The notes beneath the pieces were generated by a model that did not search any database, was not told where the DNA came from, and was given only the letters and a program-made list of their open reading frames with translations. Positions 8,215 to 12,224 of a stretch of 12,224 nucleotides of DNA are shown here, in pieces. The DNA is from Kiloniellales bacterium (lineage in GTDB: Bacteria > Pseudomonadota > Alphaproteobacteria > Kiloniellales > JAKSDN01). Each line of letters opens with the position of its first letter. Position 1 is the first letter of the stretch. Location of the stretch: positions 1-12,224 of the forward strand of contig JAKSDN010001414.1 of NCBI GenBank assembly GCA_022360075.1. The letters are read 5' to 3'. A program made the position numbers and the translations under genes.

Positions 8215-9140
8215 CTCTGGCCGACGCAAAGCCGTCGGGCCGCTCTGGCGCCATCCCAGGACAGAGGGCGCTCATCACGCCGGAAGGCGTCGCTCTGCCG
8301 GTCATGCTGGCCGACCGCGGCGAACGCGCCGCCGCGCTGCTGATCGACCTTTTTATCATGGGCGTGGGGATCGTCGTCCTGGTCGCCTTGCTCATCGCAG
8401 CGCTGGCGGGCGGCGGTTTCTCCGCCTCGATGCTGTCGCTGGGCTTGGTGATCTCATTTGCGATCCGTAGCTTCTACTTCATCTTCTTCGAGTTGCGCTG
8501 GCAGGGCGTGACGCCGGGCAAGCGGCTGATCGGCATCAGGGTGATCGACCGCAACGGGGCGCGCCTGACGTCGGATGCGATATTCGCGCGCAATCTGATG
8601 CGGGAGGTGGAGATCTTCCTGCCCGTCACGGTGCTCTTGAGCGGTGACGCGCTCGGGCTGGGGACCTGGGGCTATCTGCTCACCCTCGTCTGGCTGTCGG
8701 TCTTCGTTTGCCTGCCGTTCTTCAACAAGGATCGCCTGCGCGCCGGCGATCTCGCAGGCGGCACCTGGGTCGTGGTTGCGCCGAAAGCCGTGCTGCGGCC
8801 CGATGTGGCGGAAGCCCCGGCCCGCCATCTGCCGGCCGCGCAGCGCCAGAGCGCGACGCGCCAGGAGCCGGGTGTCCACTTCACCAAGGCGCAGCTCGAC
8901 GTCTACGGGATCTACGAGCTGCAAACGCTCGAAAGCGTTCTCCGCGCTTCCGGCCCGAACGCCCGGCAGACGCAATCGGCCGTCGCGGCGCGCATCCAGC
9001 GAAAGATCGGCTGGAAAACGGAAGGAACGACGGGCCCCGAGGTCTTTCTACGTGCCTTCTACACAGCCCTGCGGGCACACCTCGAAGCGAAGATGCTGTT
9101 CGGCGTGCGCCGCGAGAACAAGTACGACAGGCGCCCTTGA
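8211..9140 (+). CDS. RDD family membrane protein with soluble C-terminal extension
   Basis: A 309-aa membrane protein ending the six-gene operon. The RDD domain spans about 32-190: the first helix begins ADRGERAAALLIDLFIMG (R36, D46), a second hydrophobic stretch is at 72-94, then the hallmark loop WQGVTPGKRLIGIRVID at 97-113, a third helix near 151-170, and the closing motif FFNKDRLRAGDLAGGTWVV at 170-188. Residues 191-309 form a hydrophilic tail of about 120 residues beyond the usual RDD length, with an alanine/proline-rich linker (196-218) and a helical part (223-300: HFTKAQLDVYGIYELQTLE and FLRAFYTALRAHLEAKMLFG). Function of the family is poorly known; some members have been tied to ion transport. 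The ATG at 8211 overlaps the preceding stop, favouring it over a start 15 codons earlier. It ends 33 nt from a convergent gene, with no clear terminator between. Confidence 0.85.
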   Translation: MTLADAKPSGRSGAIPGQRALITPEGVALPVMLADRGERAAALLIDLFIMGVGIVVLVALLIAALAGGGFSASMLSLGLVISFAIRSFYFIFFELRWQGVTPGKRLIGIRVIDRNGARLTSDAIFARNLMREVEIFLPVTVLLSGDALGLGTWGYLLTLVWLSVFVCLPFFNKDRLRAGDLAGGTWVVVAPKAVLRPDVAEAPARHLPAAQRQSATRQEPGVHFTKAQLDVYGIYELQTLESVLRASGPNARQTQSAVAARIQRKIGWKTEGTTGPEVFLRAFYTALRAHLEAKMLFGVRRENKYDRRP

Positions 9141-9173
9141 AGCTTCCGAGGCTGTTCCGCTCCCCTCGACTTC

Positions 9174-9992
9174 TCAGTCGAATACCGCTGCGATCTCATC
9201 GACCCCGATCCCTTCCTTGGCGACCCGGAGATCGTGGTAGCCGACCGTGGCGCAGACGGCGAACAGCGCCGAGACGAACGCGGACTGAACCCAGCCGATG
9301 ATCGATATGAGGGCGGTGTTGCGCAGAAACGCGGCCAAGATATCGACGGCGGCGCCGAGCACCATCTGAATGACGATCAAGATCAGCAGAACGGCGAAGA
9401 TTCGCCAGCGATAGCCATTGGCCAGGTCCCAGCTGCGACGCAGCGCGTTGAACACACCCGGCCGCTCGACCACGACGACGGGAATGGCGGCCCAGAGGCC
9501 GATGTAAACGTAGAACCCCAAGACCACGATCAAGGGCAGGGCGATGATCGGCAGAAGGTTGCTGATTTGCTGGCCCAGGACCGCAGTGCCAGCGAACAGG
9601 GCCACGAGTGCGGCCAGCAACAGGACCAGCACGAACGCGATAGCCAGAACCGGCAGCACAAAGGTCAAGCCCTTGGCCATATAGTCGAACAGCTCTCCTT
9701 TGCGCCCTTTCAAGGCTTGGAAGCTGCCATAGGTCAGGGCGGCCGTGAGCACGAATGCCAGGAAGAAGTCCAGAATGCTGGAAAACTCAGCCCCGAAGGA
9801 GAAGTTGATGCTGTAGTTCTCTGCTTCCGCCGCGGGCGCTGGCGGCGCCGAGCCCCAAGCGAGCAGGAGCCCCGGGACCGTGATCAGAAGCGCCAGGAGG
9901 CCGAAAGGCGCGGCGTTGGTCAGGAGGATCGAGAAGCTGCGCTTGATGACGCCACCCACGCGGAATTCGCCCTTGCCTCCGGTCGTGCTCAT
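9174..9992 (-). CDS. Multi-pass membrane protein, paralogue of the preceding gene in its operon
   Basis: A 272-aa integral membrane protein of about six helices (near 28-48, 70-92, 108-137, 145-172, 197-222, 228-250). The conserved block AAIPVVVVERPGVFNALRRS then WDLANGYRWRI at 168-198 and the C-terminus DLRVAKEGIGVDEIAAVFD match its neighbour at 10031-10798. Over residues 167-213 against 141-187 of that neighbour I count 29 identities in 47. The pattern resembles the membrane domain seen in some glycerophosphodiester phosphodiesterases (GPDPase_memb type), but there is no catalytic domain and the assignment is tentative. The start is the ATG with GAGG 8 nt upstream; the longer open frame upstream runs into the neighbouring gene. 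It follows that gene by 38 nt and is likely cotranscribed. Confidence 0.75.
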   Translation of the reverse strand: MSTTGGKGEFRVGGVIKRSFSILLTNAAPFGLLALLITVPGLLLAWGSAPPAPAAEAENYSINFSFGAEFSSILDFFLAFVLTAALTYGSFQALKGRKGELFDYMAKGLTFVLPVLAIAFVLVLLLAALVALFAGTAVLGQQISNLLPIIALPLIVVLGFYVYIGLWAAIPVVVVERPGVFNALRRSWDLANGYRWRIFAVLLILIVIQMVLGAAVDILAAFLRNTALISIIGWVQSAFVSALFAVCATVGYHDLRVAKEGIGVDEIAAVFD

Positions 9993-10030
9993 GGCTGTTG
10001 CCTCGTACTTGGGATTGATCAGAAAACGCT

Positions 10031-10798
10031 CTAATCGAAGACGGCGGCGATTTGGTGAATGTCCGCGCCTTCCTTGATGTTGCGGAGATCGAAGTAGATC
10101 ACGGCCGGCAGAATGGCATAGAACACGCCTACGAGTGCTTGAAAGAGCCAATCCAGAAGGACAATGGCTGTCGGCGCGGCGGCGTCGCCCGGCCCACTAT
10201 AGTAAGAGATGCCGGCGACGAAAACGCCGGTCAGCATGCTCCAGACGACGTGCACAGGGATGAGAATCAGGATCACGCCTATGATGCGCCACCGCTGCCC
10301 CGCGGTCAGATGCCAGCTCCGCCTAAGGCTGTGAAAAACGCCCGGCCGCTCGAGCACGGCGACGGGAATCGCGGTCCACAGAGCCGCCATCAAGATGATC
10401 CCCGGAATGATGAGCAAAAGGAAACCGAGCCCGACGCAGACGATAAAGAGGATGGTCACGCCGAAAACCGGAACGATCATGGCGAGCCCACGGCCGATGC
10501 TCTCTGTGAGCGAGGCGTGATGACCGCGCAGTTCCTGGGTCGTGCCGTAGACCAAGGTGGCGATCAAGACGTAGGGCAGAAGCATGCTGAGGCCGATCGG
10601 GACTATCGGCCATAGGTCGTCCCGTCCGAGCTGCTCCGATATGGGTACGCTCGATGCGAGCTCGTAGACATAGACCGGCGAGGTGAAGACGAGGCCAAGC
10701 AGTGTGAATGGCACGATGTTCTTGACCAGGACCGAGAAGCTTCGATCCAGAGTTGCGCCTACTTGAAGATTTGAAGCCAAAACGGTCCCTGCCGTCAT
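10031..10798 (-). CDS. Multi-pass membrane protein, first of a tandem paralogous pair
   Basis: A 255-aa integral membrane protein with hydrophobic segments near 28-47, 66-86, 107-148 (probably two helices), 171-195 and 212-235. It carries the same block as its downstream paralogue: TAIPVAVLERPGVFHSLRRS then WHLTAGQRWRI at 142-172, and ends DLRNIKEGADIHQIAAVFD. The short N-terminal cytoplasmic lead (NLQVGATLDRSFSVLVKN) also parallels the other copy (RVGGVIKRSFSILLTN). The start ATG has AGAGGTGG about 7 nt upstream; in-frame starts further upstream would extend into the divergent intergenic region and lack support. No enzymatic motif is visible. A family name such as GPDPase_memb is possible but unproven from sequence alone. 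Confidence 0.75.
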   Translation of the reverse strand: MTAGTVLASNLQVGATLDRSFSVLVKNIVPFTLLGLVFTSPVYVYELASSVPISEQLGRDDLWPIVPIGLSMLLPYVLIATLVYGTTQELRGHHASLTESIGRGLAMIVPVFGVTILFIVCVGLGFLLLIIPGIILMAALWTAIPVAVLERPGVFHSLRRSWHLTAGQRWRIIGVILILIPVHVVWSMLTGVFVAGISYYSGPGDAAAPTAIVLLDWLFQALVGVFYAILPAVIYFDLRNIKEGADIHQIAAVFD

Positions 10799-11052
10799 GT
10801 CCGTCCCACCTCTACTTTGTTCGGGCAGCGAGCGGTTCCACCCGATTGGCGGTCCACGCTGGTCCAGCGATGATCTAGGCGTCTTGGCGCTGCAATTGCA
10901 AACCTTCCTATGGGCGCTGGTTTCGCGGACAAGCCACCACCTCTGAGTCGTCTTGCCTGGCCGGGCGATCGCGCCAATTTTCTCTCTAGATCGGCTTATT
11001 GATGGCACGATAGACGGCATCCGCGCCGGGCATGGCCAGAGGAAAGCGGCGA
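10799..11052. other. Divergent intergenic region between membrane pair and aldo/keto reductase
   Basis: 254 nt without a supported gene, carrying promoters for both sides. Toward the membrane pair, the minus strand shows TTGCAA, an 18-nt spacer, then TAGATC, a weak sigma-70-like match. A 10-bp palindrome TGCAATTGCA at 10891-10900 overlaps that -35 and could be an operator. Toward the reductase, TTGCCT followed 17 nt later by AATTTT is a poor promoter match. No RNA gene was recognised. Confidence 0.45.
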
Positions 11053-11985
11053 ATGAAACAGAACAAGCTCGAGCCGAGCCGTCGCACGGTCTTGACTTCG
11101 ATGCTCGCCTTCGGGCTCGGCAGCGCGCTGGGGCCGGGCCCACTCCTGGCAGCGGCACGGCCTCTGACCAAGGCCATTCCCGTCAGTGGCGAGGCGCTGC
11201 CGGTCATCGGGATGGGCACTTGGATCACCTTCAACGTGGGCGAGGATGCCGCTCTGCGCGAGCAGCGCCGGGGCGTGCTACAGACCTTCTTCGACCGTGG
11301 CGGCGGGATGATCGATTCCTCGCCGATGTACGGCTCCTCGGAAGAGGTCATCGGCTATTGCCTGGCGCGCATCGAGAATACGGACAGCCTCTTCGCCGCC
11401 ACAAAGGTCTGGACCCCGACGCGTTGGCTCGGCGTGCGGCAGATGGAGGCTTCCGAAGAGCTTTGGGGCACCCAGCGCTTCGACCTGATGCAGATCCACA
11501 ATCTGCTGGACTGGGAAGCGCACCTGGAGACGCTGCTCGAGTGGAAAGCCGAGGGCAGGCTGCGCTATATCGGCATCACCACCTCGCACGGCCGGCGCCA
11601 CGACGAGTTCCTGCAGGTGATGGCCGAGCAGCCGCTCGACTTCGTCCAGTTCACCTACAACATTCTCGACCGGCGGGCCGAGCAGCGGCTCCTGCCGTTG
11701 GCGGCCGAGCGCGGTCAGGCCGTGATCGTCAACCGGCCGTTCCGGCGTGGCGCGCTCATCGACGGCTTGGCGGGCAAGCCGCTGCCCGCATGGGCGCAAG
11801 AGATCGACTGCGCCAACTGGGCGCAGTTCCTGCTCAAGTTCATCGTCTCCCACCCCGCCGTGACCTGCGCCATTCCGGCGACCTCGCGCGTCGACCACAT
11901 GGAGGAGAACATGGGCGCGGCCTACGGGCGCCTGCCGGACGCGAAGATGCGCGAGCGCATGGTCCGCTACGTCGAGAGCCTGTGA
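11053..11985 (+). CDS. Aldo/keto reductase with twin-arginine signal peptide
   Basis: A 310-aa NAD(P)H-dependent oxidoreductase of the aldo/keto reductase superfamily, reducing an unidentified carbonyl substrate. The catalytic tetrad is intact: D88 and Y93 in MIDSSPMYG, K118 in AATKVW, H149 in MQIHN. Later barrel motifs are present, including RYIGITTSH (171-179), FVQFTYNILDRRAE (197-210), VNRPFRRGAL and the cofactor-loop motif AIPATSR (273-279) followed by EENMGAA. The N-terminus has a Tat signal: SRRTVLT at 9-15, a hydrophobic stretch to about 33, and LLAAA before the mature part, implying export of a folded, cofactor-loaded protein. I chose ATG 11053 because AGAGG lies 10 nt upstream; an in-frame ATG at 11032 has no Shine-Dalgarno. 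The gene stands alone, divergent from the membrane pair. The superfamily is certain; the substrate is not. Confidence 0.9.
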   Translation: MKQNKLEPSRRTVLTSMLAFGLGSALGPGPLLAAARPLTKAIPVSGEALPVIGMGTWITFNVGEDAALREQRRGVLQTFFDRGGGMIDSSPMYGSSEEVIGYCLARIENTDSLFAATKVWTPTRWLGVRQMEASEELWGTQRFDLMQIHNLLDWEAHLETLLEWKAEGRLRYIGITTSHGRRHDEFLQVMAEQPLDFVQFTYNILDRRAEQRLLPLAAERGQAVIVNRPFRRGALIDGLAGKPLPAWAQEIDCANWAQFLLKFIVSHPAVTCAIPATSRVDHMEENMGAAYGRLPDAKMRERMVRYVESL

Positions 11986-12056
11986 GTACGGTCCCTGGGA
12001 ATTGGTCGAGACCGCCTATTCGGGGGCGCCGTCCTTGTCGGGCTGCAGCTCCGTTG

Positions 12057-12093
12057 TGCGTCCTTCGAGACGCCAGCTTCGCTGGCTCCTCAG
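12057..12093 (+). repeat. Palindromic intergenic repeat, copy 1 (partial)
   Basis: TGCGTCCTTCGAGACGCC is followed by a hairpin (GCCAGC at 12072-12077, loop TTC, GCTGGC at 12081-12086) and then TCCTCAG. The first 18 nt are identical to copy 2, and the CTCCTCAG on the far side is shared, while the hairpin bases differ but still pair. The final GATGAGG half seen in copy 2 is missing, so this copy is degenerate at its right end. It lies 71 nt after the reductase stop. Confidence 0.8.
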
Positions 12094-12132
12094 AGCTTGT
12101 GAAAAAATTGACGTGTGGCTGGAATGCAATCC

Positions 12133-12177
12133 TGCGTCCTTCGAGACGCCCGCCAAGGCGGGCTCCTCAGGATGAGG
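12133..12177 (+). repeat. Palindromic intergenic repeat, copy 2 (complete)
   Basis: The left arm TGCGTCCTTCGAGACGCC, a perfect 7-bp hairpin (GCCCGCC at 12148-12154, loop AA, GGCGGGC at 12157-12163) and the right arm TCCTCAGGATGAGG make a complete unit of about 45 nt. From memory, units of this form (CTTCGAGAC...palindrome...CTCCTCAGGATGAGG) are common between genes in many Alphaproteobacteria; I cannot name the family with certainty. No protein is encoded. Confidence 0.8.
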
Positions 12178-12204
12178 ACATTTCTTTATGCCACCAAAGA
12201 CTTA

Positions 12205-12224
12205 CCTCATCCTGAGGAGCGCCC
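12205..12224 (-). repeat. Palindromic intergenic repeat, copy 3 (inverted, cut by window edge)
   Basis: CCTCATCCTGAGGAGC at 12205-12220 is the exact reverse complement of 12162-12177 in copy 2, so this is the right arm of a third unit in opposite orientation, running off the window. Copies 2 and 3 face each other 27 nt apart and could form one larger stem in a transcript, possibly ending transcription from either side. Confidence 0.75.

Noticed and set aside
7180..8229. Long minus-strand open frame opposite the SpoIIM-like gene
   Set aside because: The plus strand has a clear SpoIIM-like core with membrane helices, while the minus-strand product is Gln/Glu/Arg-rich noise.
9148..9169. Possible terminator between the convergent RDD and membrane-protein genes (CGAGG...CCTCG)
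   Set aside because: Only a 5-bp stem with a 12-nt loop and no U-run on either strand.
11032..11052. Earlier ATG for the aldo/keto reductase
   Set aside because: There is no Shine-Dalgarno before it, while AGAGG inside this stretch is placed for the ATG at 11053. It adds only seven residues, so it remains possible but less likely.
11989..12014. Possible terminator after the aldo/keto reductase (CGGTC...GACCG)
   Set aside because: A 5-bp stem with a 16-nt loop and no U-run; the repeat hairpins further on are stronger candidates.

Overview
This is a GC-rich, densely packed window, most likely from an alphaproteobacterium and perhaps of the Rhodospirillales type. The assignment rests on overall gene style, a phn-type transporter, a MoxR/DUF58/SpoIIM/RDD operon, and a palindromic 'CTTCGAGAC...CTCCTCAGGATGAGG' repeat of a kind I recall from alphaproteobacterial intergenic DNA. 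I could not run a taxonomic search. No tRNA, rRNA, CRISPR array, transposase or phage gene was seen.

Region 1 (1-2713, minus strand) is a phosphonate-type ABC importer operon, transcribed phnC (ATPase) then phnD (periplasmic binding protein) then phnE (permease, cut by the left edge). Both intergenic gaps around phnD hold strong stem-loops: an 8-bp stem before phnD and a perfect 14-bp stem between phnD and phnE. A Pho-box-like sequence lies upstream of phnC. phnE has no AUG at its expected start; a well-spaced Shine-Dalgarno points to an AUC codon, and the first conventional start is a GTG seven codons later.

Region 2 (2934-9140, plus strand) is a six-gene operon with every junction overlapping or nearly so: DUF4129 membrane protein, DUF4350 membrane protein, MoxR AAA+ ATPase, DUF58 protein, SpoIIM-like membrane protein, and an RDD membrane protein with a soluble C-terminal extension. 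The same set of families is clustered in other bacteria, including the moxR2 region of Mycobacterium tuberculosis as I recall it. The shared job is not established; a MoxR ATPase remodelling a membrane-anchored DUF58 partner together with the SpoIIM and RDD membrane proteins is a reasonable inference. This is the most system-like part of the window.

Region 3 (9174-10798, minus strand) converges on the operon and holds two tandem paralogous multi-pass membrane proteins with a conserved ERPGVF/LRRSW/RWRI block and identical IAAVFD C-termini.

Region 4 (11053-11985, plus strand) is an aldo/keto reductase with a complete catalytic tetrad and a twin-arginine signal peptide, followed to the right edge by three copies or part-copies of the palindromic repeat.
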